Assembly (NCBI RefSeq): GCF_000388065.1
Contig: NW_009242972.1
Coordinates: 561,382-591,255 of the forward strand
Direction of reading: 5' to 3'
Length of the DNA stretch: 29,874 bases
Source: Fonticula alba
Lineage: Eukaryota; Opisthokonta; Rotosphaerida; Fonticulaceae
Both the position numbers and the translations under genes were made by a program. The notes under the pieces are model-generated. The model had not been told where the DNA came from. It did not search any database and saw only the letters and a list, made by a program, of their open reading frames with translations. How positions within the stretch are numbered: position 1 is the stretch's first letter; each line of letters starts with the position of its first letter. This document shows, piece by piece, positions 18,833-28,800 of the stretch.

Positions 18833-21800
18833 ATGCTCTCGCGATTGGGTCCCAACCTCGGCCGCGCCGCTCGAGCGACTGCCGTGCGCTGCCTGCGCTC
18901 CGCTGCTGCCGCCGCCTGCCCCCCGGCCACGGCGGCGGCAGCGACGGCGACCACAACCACGATACCGCTGCCCTCTGGGCCCCGGCTGGTTGTGCGTCAG
19001 ATGGCCTCATTCCCTCGGTTTGGCCCTGGCGGCGGTCGTCTCGGCGGCCCCTTGCGTGCCACATCCATCTATCCCGTGAAGCCCAGTCGCAGGGCCGTGG
19101 CCGCGGCGAGCCTCGATGATTCGGTGGAGGTCTGGTCCTCCGGCAAGGGGGGACCCCACTCCAAGCGGGCAACCCGCCGGTGCGTCTCGCCCTCACTCCC
19201 GGTGCCCCTCTTCTCCCCCCCCCCCTTCCCTTCCCTCCCGACTCCGCCGCTGACACCCGCCTCGCGTCCGTGCTATCCCCAGTGACGCGCACTGGTTTTC
19301 CGAGAAAATCAAGAACCTGGCCCGGCATGACTACATGGCAGCCTATGGTCTGCTGAAGGACATGCACAGACACCGGCAGCCGCCGACCACCATCCACTAC
19401 AATCTCATCATCCAAGCAGCATCCAAGCGGGCCCAGTCCACCACCAGTATTGCCGAGGCATGCCAACACCGGAACCGGGCCATGGGCTTCTATCGCGAGG
19501 TATGTCCCCAAGGCCCGTCAGGGCCGGGGGCCTGCTGGTCCTCATGCTCGGTCTCTCCCGCACCCTTTCCTGCTTCGCCGGGCGTGCCTCTGACCTTTAC
19601 ATGCGCCCCTTGCTTTCCCCACGCCACCTGGCAGATGCGCAAGGTGGGCATCCTCCCCTCCAGCACTACCTTCGTGCTGCTGTTGAAGTCCTGCTCGGCC
19701 AGCTTGGCCATCAATGATCTGTCCAATCGCTATCTGCGGGAAATCCGCACCGATGTTTCCAATCCCGCCACCTCGGTGGATGCCTACTTCCACCGGACAT
19801 ACGCCCAGATTTGCAAGCTTTGGGACGAGTACACCGACCGGGTGGCCATTGGCCGCAACCCGGAATCCGCACCGACTCAGGGGCTCCTCAACAAACACCT
19901 GCATCAGGTGGAGACTTTCTCCGAGGACTCCATCCAAAACATGGACATCCGTGTGTTCAATGCCTTCACCCATTCGCTGGTCTTTTGCGGGGCCATCAAG
20001 CGGGCCTTCTCCGAGCTGGACTCCCTTGGCTACTCGGCCGGCCTGGAGCCGGATGCTCGGACCTACTCCTCCATGCTGACGGCCATGCAGATCATGGGCG
20101 ACGTCAATGGCGCACTGCGACTCTATGAGCATGCCATGGCTCGGGAGCTCCGGCACCGGGACTTTCGCATTGTCGACTCCTTCCTGGTTGGACGCCTGCT
20201 GACGGTGGGCCTGATCACCAAGTTCCGCCCGCTCCCGGACCCCTCGGACTCTCAGCGTGGTGACCCGCACACCAGCCTCACGCTGAATCCCTCCCTGCTG
20301 GACAGCAGCACCATTCGCCCGACCGAGGAGAGCACTGTGGCCGAGCTGACGCCCGATGTCATGAAGTCGGCCCAGGTGTCCATGATCAACCACTTCTTGC
20401 AATTCTGCACCAACTTGGAGTGCGTACTGGCGCTCATAGCCCTGCATGCTGGGCGCGAACATGCCTGCCCTTTCCCCTCCCCCCCCCCCCCCCCCCCCCC
20501 CCCCTCCATCAGACACACCTTTCTCACATGCCCTCTCTCTTGCCTCGCCTGCCTGGACACGCACGCCTCCGACATACTTCCCCCCTCCCCTCTCTCTCTC
20601 ACACACACACACACGTATACACCCTCCATCCGCCATCTTGCCCATGGCAGCCGCTCTCCGGAGTATCTGGAAGAGCAGCGCCCCAGCCATAAGGACCTCC
20701 AAACAGCGGCCTTCATCGCACTGGCCACTTATCGTCCGGACCTGGCGGCCGCGGTCATGGCTCGCATCGAGCAGTATCTCGGGGCGCCGTCCTTCTCCAC
20801 CCTCGAGGTGCATCGTCTTTATCATGACTTGAAGCAGACCACCGTCGAGCCGGTGGACATCTCCTTTCCGGATGTCTTCTTCCCGGAGCACTACCTCTAC
20901 CCGGCCCTTGCGCATTTGGCGGCATTGGCCTCCTTCGCCTGGCCAAATGCCCTGCCCCGGGATGGGAACTCCTTCCTCGGCACCCATCCCAACATGGCCG
21001 GCTTGCCCTCGGCTTTCCTGTCTTCGGACCAGCAGCACGATGCCACTGCCTCGGTCTTGGGGCCACAGCTTTTCCGCAACATCCAAAATGTCGATATTCT
21101 TGATGCCCGCCGGGCGCACGTCCACCGCTGGGTCCTGTTGGCCATGTTGCGGGCCCCGGATTCGGCAAACATCGCCTGTGGCTGGGACGCCGTGGCCAAT
21201 GCCATGAATGGCTACCGTGTGATTGGCGACCATAGCGAGGGTATGTGCTTTGCGGATTGTTGATTCTTTTGCCCCGCCTTTGTGCGCCATTCTCCGTCTA
21301 ACAATCCTTCCCTGTCTCTTTGCTCCTCCCTCGCTTTGCTCGCACACGCGCAAACTTTGTATCCTCCTCTTTCTCTCTCTCTCTCTGCCTCCCTCTCCCT
21401 TTCTCCCTGGTCCTTTGCAGCGCTCGAGTTCAATCAGCACCTTATGGCCAAGCTCAATGCTGTTCGTGAGGAGTGGTTCCGGTCCAACAACGACATCGAG
21501 TCCGAGATCCGGGCGCACTTGAGCCAGCGCGTGCAGAGTCTTCTCGACCCACCCCCCTCGTACCACCGGACCCTCCGTGCCATTAAGCGAGACATGCGCC
21601 ATTCCCCTTACAGCCCCCCCCGGCGCCGACTGGACCCGGATGCGACGCCTGAAACCACGCAGGAGCTGGCCCGACGCCTGGCCCCCTGTCCGATGGATGT
21701 GACGCTGGTCCAGCGAATCATGGCGGACTTTATGGTGCGCTCCTTCCGCCGGAATGCCGACCACCTGCTGCGGGCCCTTCGCCAGGAGCGCGAACGTATC

Positions 21801-22406
21801 ATGCTTCAAGAAGCGGCGCGTGCCCGCGAGCGCGAGAAGGCCGCCTCCGTTGGTGATACCACGGCTGCGGCAAGGCTGACCACCCCGCGGCGCCGGCTGT
21901 CTATTCACCTGCCGGAGGAGGAAGTTCCCGAGGCCCCGCGGCGCTTTGCCTATGGCCGACTATCTGCCCCCGCGGTGGCCAGTGTCCCGAGTGACCAGCT
22001 TGACGCCCTGCGCAGCTACGAAGAAAAGTATGCCCAAGACATGAAGGCTCACTCGGCCTGGTACCAGGTCTACGGGGAAGACCAGATCGCCAAGGCGTTT
22101 GTCAGCCGGCCAACCGACGAGGCCGCGGCCGCCAGCCCGCAGGCCAAGACCCCGGAGCGGCCACTGGTCACGCCGGAGCGGCCATCAACGCCGCCGACTC
22201 GGTCGCCCCGCGTCGCGGCTCTGGCGGCCGCCACCGGCAACATCACCGGCCCGACGGCCTATTCCTCATCATCACCCGTGACCGAGCAGTCGAAGCCGGC
22301 TTCTCCGGCCCCTGATGCGCAGTCGACCAGCCGGCAGAAGGCCCCGGCTTTTGCCCGGCCAACCGTCCCGGATGGGTCGCTGCCTGACGGCTTCCGTTCA
22401 AAGTAG
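18833..22406 (+). CDS. Mitochondrial pentatricopeptide-repeat (PPR) protein
   Basis: Five exons: 18833-19179, 19283-19499, 19635-20419, 20651-21240 and 21421-22406 (introns 103, 135, 231 and 180 nt; donors GTGCGTCT, GTATGTCC, GTGCGTAC, GTATGTGC), 974 aa. The N-terminus (MLSRLGPNLGRAARATAVRC) is Arg/Ala/Ser-rich without acids, typical of a mitochondrial presequence. The clearest PPR unit is PDARTYSSMLTAMQIMGDVN...YEHAM (about residues 326-357). Helical-pair units around TIHYNLIIQAASKR and ILPSSTTFVLLLKSC fit the same pattern. PPR proteins bind organellar RNA and act in its processing, stability or translation. The C-terminal third is different: a charged helical region (RALRQERERIMLQEAARAREREKA) and a Pro/Ser/Thr-rich disordered tail with TPERP repeats. 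Introns 2 and 3 are multiples of three and lack in-frame stops, so simple frame reading would wrongly translate them. The RNA target is unknown. Confidence 0.86.
20479..20504 (+). repeat. C26 homopolymer inside PPR-gene intron 3
   Basis: An uninterrupted run of about 26 C lies on the sense strand within the 231-nt intron, which also contains a CT/CA tract near 20590-20615. Length error here would shift apparent reading frames but not the mature message. Confidence 0.85.
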
Positions 22407-22933
22407 ACGCGGCTTATCCTCTTCCTTTTTTTTTCCCCACGGCCGCCACCATGAGCTCCCTCCCGCCCCCTCCTGCATCCATCTCGCCTTTACTCTCCCC
22501 GTCTTGTCCTTCTTTCGCCGTCCTCCCCCCCCCCCCTTCCCCTTTTTATAGACCACCTTTGTGTGCCCCTGCTTCCTCCCCCCCCCCCTCCCTTGCCTGG
22601 CAGGTTGGGTTCGCGCATCTGCCACCCATTTGCCCTTCCTCTGCTGGCCGCTGTCACCCTCCCTACCCCCCGTGCCGGCATCTGGATGCTGCGTCGTGTG
22701 CATTCCGCCTCCCCTCCCTTCCCCCTCGACTCTTTGTCATCCGGCCCACATGCATCCGTGCTGTATGAAGTTGAAGAATCACCAACCCCGTGGGTGTCAG
22801 TTTTTGCAATACACACCTGAATGGAAAAGAAACGAGAGCAAGATCCCTGGTATTCCCATTCGCAGCAGGGGAGGGGAGCCAGATGTGGACGGGCCAATGG
22901 GTACAAAGAGGGGGGAGGAAGGAGGGCCTCTTG
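22407..22933. other. Convergent spacer between PPR gene and REX1-B gene
   Basis: These 527 bases are CT-rich near 22416-22600 with several short T- and C-runs, then more balanced. No AATAAA is visible in either direction and no coding sequence is supported. The CT-rich strand bias matches the 3' UTR side of the plus-strand gene. Confidence 0.4.
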
Positions 22934-24298
22934 TCAGCAAAGGTCCAGGAGGATTTCACGGAGCTCCTCGGATGCCTCGTTGACAATGTCGTTACACTCA
23001 AGAAGCCTGGTCGAGCGAAAGGAGGGAGGGGGGGAGGGGGGGGGGGGTGAGCTGAGGGGCAGAGAAAGAGGCAAAGGCAGGGGAAGAGAGGTGGGCAATA
23101 GGCAATCGAGGGGGCTAGGCAATGCAGCACGGACGCACTCCTGGTTCAAGGTTTGCACTGTGGGACAGGCACGGATGCTTCGAAGCAGGCCATCACATGC
23201 GCGCCGGACATCCGAGATGACGGCCTCATTCATGGCCAGCTGTGAGAGGGAATCCGCCAGGTTGTGATGGTGATGCTCGTGCTCGTGCCCGTGCTCGTGC
23301 CCATGGCTGTGCTCGTGGCACTCGGGCGGAGAGTGCTCCGTCCCCGGGTCCGATGGGGCTGGTTGCGGGGCCGCCCCGTCGCTGGTCAAACTCTCGAGGA
23401 GAGGGTCGCGCGCCCCGGCAAGGCGCTCGGCCAGCGGCAGCAGCTCGAAGTGTCGCTCGGACTGGGAGACCCAGGGCTCCCAGGCCGACTCGCTGAGGAG
23501 CTCGGACAGCGGATCGTCCGGGTCGGGGAGCGTCTCAATCGCGTACAGCCCATCGTCGCCACCCAGGTCGGCCATCCCCCGGGCGCGGAAGTGCAAGGCA
23601 TATTCGTGAAGGGCCTGCATGGCGAGGTGGATCTTGGCGGTCTTTCGGAACGGAGGAGGCCCACCGGCGGTGCCAGCCGGAGACGGAATGTCAAAAGAGG
23701 TGGCGGCAGGCGGGAGAAGGAGCGGCGAACGGGTGGGCACATATTCGGCATCGAACACGCACGAGGGAAAAGCGCTGCCCCTCGGCCACCTGGAGCCGGC
23801 GGTACAGGAGGAAGGCACGACCGATTGTGCGGGTTTCCGGGCTGGAGTCGGAGGCAGCCAGAGATCCGACATCCTCCGGGGACAGTCCCTGCGCCTGAAG
23901 CAGCGCGGCCCACTGGGCATTGATGGAATTGGAAATGCGAGAAAACTCGCGGATCAGATTTCCACATTCCAGCTGATACGGGCCCTGGCGCTTGGATGTG
24001 AGCAGCATGCGAAAGACACTTCGGGGGAGGGTAGGTGAGCAACCCGGCGGTGAGCTGGATGTGTGCGTGTGCGTGTGCGTGTGCGTGTGCGTGTGCGTGT
24101 GCGTGTGCGTGTGAAAGAGGGAGAAGGCCTGCGGAGGAGGGCATCAGAGGGGGGAGGGAAAGCGCACACTTCCCAGCGCCGATAATGATAGGCGCGCTCC
24201 TGCTGCAGGGACAGGAGCTGGCGGATGCAGGCGCCAAGTGGCTGATCCCCGGCCGAGGGGGAGTTGGTGCTGGCAGGTGCCGCGTCAAGGACGGACAT
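22934..24298 (-). CDS. REX1-B (required for excision 1-B) domain protein with His-rich linker
   Basis: Minus-strand exons are 24298-24170, 23984-23763, 23641-23139 and 23006-22934 (introns 185, 121 and 132 nt; donors GTGTGCGC, GTGCGTGT, GTGCGTCC), 308 aa. Spliced exons 1-3 restore the REX1-B pattern: ACIRQLLSLQQERAYHYRR, then YQLECGNLIREFSRISNSI, then YRRLQVAEGQRFSLTAKIHLAMQAL, resembling the family's LQxER...YxxLVxxxTxxFSxxS...LQxxExxKLxLTAxLQ. The family is named after a Chlamydomonas gene needed for DNA excision repair; its biochemical role is unclear. Unusual here is a C-terminal extension with an acidic stretch (DPDDPLSELLSES), a metal-binding-like histidine tract (HEHGHEHEHHHH, about genomic 23262-23300), and a final helical segment ending EELREILLDLC. 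The family match was made by eye and depends on the splice joins, all of which agree in phase. Confidence 0.76.
24060..24112. repeat. GTGTGC hexanucleotide repeat in REX1-B intron 1
   Basis: About nine copies of GTGTGC on the plus strand (GCACAC on the gene's sense strand) lie within the 185-nt first intron. The same motif family recurs near 13053-13082 in an intergenic spacer. Confidence 0.85.
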
Positions 24299-25851
24299 TG
24301 TGGGCTGACGCGCTTGTGGTCACGCTTGATCCAAGGCTCCTAGCAGGAGAGACGGGGCAAGGAGGGGGGGGGGGGGGGGGGGGAGACAAGGTGATGGGAT
24401 GCTTTGGCGCCAGGCACTCGTGTACATCTGGCCAGTACCCTGTCATCAAAAGAATGGCACCCACCTTCAGAGGGGGCGAAACGCGGCATGAGTCTGCCGC
24501 GCTTACTTGTGCCTGACCGGGGCGGGGAGAAGCGCATGCGAGCGAGGGGCACAGGGCAGGATTGGTAAGGTGTCGATTTCTCGCTTACCTTCTCGCTCTC
24601 TCTGGCCCTCTGTCTCTCTCTCTCTCGCTGCCTCTGTCTGTCTTACGCCAGGGTCGGCCGATCAAGGTCCGGCATCTCGCCTTCGAGACCAGGGCGGGCG
24701 ATGTCGACATGTGATATTGTGTCAGAATCAGCCTACAATCCCGTAGCCATGTCGATGTGGAGTGGTGTCCCAAGTCGCCCAGCCGAATCATGTGTGTAAA
24801 GGGTGTCCCGCGTGGTCTTCGTGTGGGGCTATGGGGTTTGAATAGCATTCCTCCTGGGGATGCGGGGCAAGATCGACAGGCGCGGAAGGCCGCCGAGCGC
24901 AGTGCCGGCTACGGCTGCCCAAGAAAGGGCGGAGATGCGCCTACAGGCGCGGTTCTCAGATCCACCCCTCGACCTATCCAAGGCCGAAAGGGGCACCCCC
25001 TCCGGGAGCCTCCGAAGAGCGAGAAGACCTTGGTAGCTTGCCTGGGATGAATGCATTCGAGTGTATGCGAGAGCATCCCCTTGAAGCCTCAGCCCAGCTA
25101 GCGAGTGTCTGTTCTAAGGCTCCCTCTCGAACTCCCATTTGTCACGCGAATTGCCTCCTCTTTTGCTTACCTGCTAACTCGCCCTCCGGCTGAGTTACCG
25201 TACTCTCGGCACAGGTAGCCTCATCCCCCCCCCCCCCCCCCCGGTTCGGTACACTCTCCTTCATGCCCAGAGTGGGCCCGGACCTGTTGTAACATTTCCG
25301 GTATGGCCACCGTCAAAGCCTCGCTCCTTTGACGTAAGACTGGATCCGTGAGAACTCAACTACCCGACACGTGCCATGGGCGTGGCCAGATCTTGGCAAT
25401 TCGCACGCGCGCCCTCGAACGAGGGCAAGTGCCCACGCATGGGGCTGAAATGCCAAGATCGCCTCGCAGAGGTTCACCCGCTCGGGCCCGGATCTGCACC
25501 GGCCAATGTGGTGGGGCCATCCACACAGGGGGGGACCTGAGCTGGACTGGCATGACGGACTAGGGCGAAGGGACATGGAAAATTCGGCCAGGAAGGAAGT
25601 CCGCAGCGAGGAACGACCAAGTCCCCCCGGCGCCCCCTCCCCCTCCCTGTCTCGTCCGCGAAGGAGACATCCTTTGGAATCGAGGTGCAACCAAAGCCCC
25701 CCTTTTTGGCGAGCCGGTCCACACAGGATTGCCCATCGCCCAGGCATCACAATATCGACCCCCCCCCCCCCTCCCTCCCTCTCCCTCTCTTCCCTCTCCC
25801 CCCCCCCCCTTCCCACCTCCTTTTCTTATTGGCTGCCCAACCACAACCAGC
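24299..25851. promoter_or_regulatory. Longest divergent spacer, REX1-B gene to TUT gene
   Basis: These 1553 bases are the longest non-coding interval of the window. A G-run (24363-24383), a CT tract (24595-24640), a C-run (25226-25242) and pyrimidine blocks (25620-25830) flank a 900-base stretch (24640-25520) that is unusually free of simple repeats and has nested inverted repeats. Frames there are short, on both strands, without domains. Both promoters must lie here; a non-coding RNA gene is possible. Confidence 0.45.
25265..25520. ncRNA. Candidate structured RNA of unknown class
   Basis: Perfect inverted repeats nest here: GCCC/GGGC (25265-25268 with 25274-25277); CCGGA/TCCGG (25278-25282 with 25297-25301); an outer ATGGCC/GGCCAT (25303-25308 with 25515-25520); CGTCAAAG/CTTTGACG (25311-25318 with 25327-25334, 8-base loop); and a 10-bp stem GATCTTGGCA/TGCCAAGATC (25389-25398 with 25451-25460) enclosing GCCCTC/GAGGGC (25411-25416 with 25421-25426, GAAC loop). 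Such nesting suggests an RNA fold, but the strand and ends are unknown. No tRNA, 5S, U1, U2, U4, U5, U6, U3 or RNase P signature was recognised; an SRP-like TGTAAC is present without the rest of an SRP RNA. GC-rich DNA yields some inverted repeats by chance, so this is tentative. Confidence 0.25.
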
Positions 25852-28800
25852 ATGCTGTGTCTCCGCCAGGTGCGCTGGTCGGGGCAGGGATTGCGAGGCC
25901 ATGTCCTGACACCTGCACTCTGCTCAGCACGGCGAGTCCTCTTCAGCTCCTCTTCGGAATCGCCTCAAGATGAGCCCACCATAACTCGCAACGGCCCCCC
26001 GGCCTTCTTCCTCGGAAAGGAGTTGGCGCATACTTTCGCTCCTCCCCCTGAGAAGCCCGCGCGGTACACTCTCCGAGGGCCCTTCCTTGGGCAGCCCTAC
26101 GATTCCCTTCTGCCGGATGGTGCGTCATTTTGTTCTGCCTCCCTCATTGGCCATCCTTCTCTCCCATTCCCGGCTCGCTGCTTGTCCACTTTGCTCCTGT
26201 TGACCATTTCTCCCCCCCCCCCTCCCCCTCCCTGCTCTCCGCCCACCCCTGGGGGGTGGTATTTGGCTCATGATCAGATCCCTGCCCCGCTCCCTGTCCT
26301 GAGGGACATCTCCAGTCCCAGACGAATTCGATTGCCCTCGGCGAATACCTCACAAAGATGTCCTCCCAGAATTTGTCCGATCTGCACTCGATCATGGATC
26401 GTATCCAAACGTCCCTTTTCGAGTGCAGCCTCGAATGTACGTACCGCTCGCATGACGCGGGGGAGCCTTCACTCTGGCGGTCCATTTGCATTGCCACATA
26501 TGCAATCACAAACAGACACTTATCCATCTGGGTTGTTTTTTTTTTTTCATTTTCCCCCCTCCCCTCCCCCTTCCTATCTGGACGCTCCGGCATCTAAGAT
26601 AACTCCCAGCTTCTGCTTGATGTGTCTGGGTCGTTCGTTTCGTCCCTGGCTTCGCCAACCTCAGACATCGATCTCTGTGTCTTGGTTGCCTCGCGCGGCG
26701 AAAAGGCCTTCCCCGGGTGGTGGATCCAACCGGCGTCCGGCCTGCTGAGGGGGCATCCGATGCAACGCTACAATCACGATCTGACCACGATCATGGAGAC
26801 GATGCGCTTTAAGCACCAGCAATTTATCGCACAAACCTCCACCCTCCCCATTCCGGAGAAGCCCTTCGACCTGGAGCAGCTGCACATTTTGGAGCCCTTC
26901 CTGCGGAAGTGTGCGTTCTGCCCTCTTGCCCATGACCAAATACCTCTCGGCTGCCCCTGCCTGTCTTCCCCTCTCCTCTCCTTGCCCTCCCTTTCATTGG
27001 GTGTTCTCCACATTCTGCACATCGGGCAATCTGTCCTTTCCCATGACACCGCCATACACCCACAGGGTGCGAAGACTGCCCGTGACACCGGACTGACACC
27101 CCATCCTGCCCGTGCCATTCCCAGGCGGTATCTTCATCGTTGAACATCGGGTCTCTTCCTTCCCCATGATCAAGCTCATCGACACCCAGACGTACGTCCA
27201 CACCGAGACCGAGGAGCATGCGCGCTTTTTTGCATATGTATCTTTTTCCAAAGCCATATCTATCCAGAGGACGGGGGACGGCCACAGTCCGAGACAGCTT
27301 GCCAGCGGCCTTTCTTGTGATTTATGCTAATCCCCCCCCCCCCCCCCCCCGCGCGCGCGCCTTCGATGGCTCGTCGCTTTCGGGACACAGTCAGCGCAAG
27401 ATCGACCTTGGCTTCAGTGACATCCTTCCTGTCATCAATTCCCGGCTCATCAACTCCCTTATGTGCCTCGACCGGCGCTTCCATCTGACCACGCAGCTAG
27501 TGCGCGAGTGGGCAAGTCGCCGAGATCTTGCCGGGGCCACACGCGCCCGGCTGTCTTCCTATGCCCTCACTCTGATGGTGTACAATATCTTTCGCCTCTA
27601 CCCGGGCGAGGGTTATGCAGACATGGAGACTCAGTCCGTTGGCCGGTACCAGCCTACCAGGGAACGCCCCCTGCCGGACTTGATCTATGCCTCGTGTCCC
27701 GGGGAGCAGGCTGGCCAGTCGACCCCCAGGCCGCTGCCTATGTCCAGCATGTATCTGCCTCCCTCCCCGGCTGATGGGCAGGGTGTGTCGGACACCAGCA
27801 CGTGCCCCTTGATGCCGGACCTTTTCCAGGTCGGAGCGACCTTGGTGAACCTGGAAAATCAGTTGAAAGTCCCGCAGTCGACATTGGTCGCCATGAACCT
27901 CAGGCTGCCCTACTGGATAAGGATGTCCCTGGTTCAGGCACACTCGGGAGAGTATGACGCCACTTTCTTGAAGGATCGAGTCTGCTTGATATTTGCCTGG
28001 ATGACGCCACCACCGCCGAGGAGTGCGTTGGAGGGCCTGCCTCAGGTCTCCTCGGAACTGCTTCGGCGCATCGCCGAAGAGGAGGCCGAAGAGGCCCGGC
28101 TGTCGCATGACCTTCGCATCCGGCGGCGCTTGATGAAGCTTTACATGCGGACACTTGTGTTTGGCGACTGGCGGCCTTCTCAGTGGACCACCCACTTCTC
28201 CAAGTCGGGCTTCCATGTGGACGGGCAGCGTGACGACGAGGCCTCCCAGGACGATGTCACACCGCTCCTTTGGCGCTTCTTCCATTTCTATCGTCATGCC
28301 CAGCTCCATCGGCTTTCCTTCTTGACGAGCCCCCTGACTTCGACCCCGGTGCTCACGGTCCCGAGCTTGTATGAGGCCTCCGGCAGTGCTGATTTGCATG
28401 AGCTCATTGCTCATACATTCAACATTCACTCCCGGAGCTCCATCCATCCGCGGCCTCTCAGTCAGGCGTCCCTGGAGGAGACCCTGGGCCAAGATGATGT
28501 GCGTGTGGCTGTCATATCGTGCTGCTGGGGGGGCAGGGGTGATGGGAAGGGGACTGGGGACTCCTGTGTAGCCCTTCCGCGTGCAGAGTCAAAGCCCCAT
28601 ACACTTGGGATTGAGTGCCTGGCCCATACACCCTCTCTCTCTCTCTCTCACCCTCTCTCTCTCTCTCACCCTCTCTCTCTCTCTCTCCCTCTCTCACCCT
28701 CTCTCACCCTCCCTCCCTCCCTCCCTCCCTCCCTCCCTCCCTCTCTCACCCTCTCTCTCCCTCCCTCCCTCCCTCTCACTCTCACCCTCTCTCTCCCTTT

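Noticed and set aside
19542-21908. A 788-codon open frame on the minus strand opposite the PPR gene
   Set aside because: It is antisense to well-supported PPR exons, crosses their introns, and encodes a Gly/Arg/Gln/His-rich product without domains. High GC makes stop codons rare in this antisense frame.
25160-25200. CTTACCTG followed by a TAACTC/GAGTTA hairpin, reminiscent of the U1 snRNA 5' end
   Set aside because: The first bases differ from the invariant ATACTTACCTG start, and the U1 loop sequences are absent downstream.
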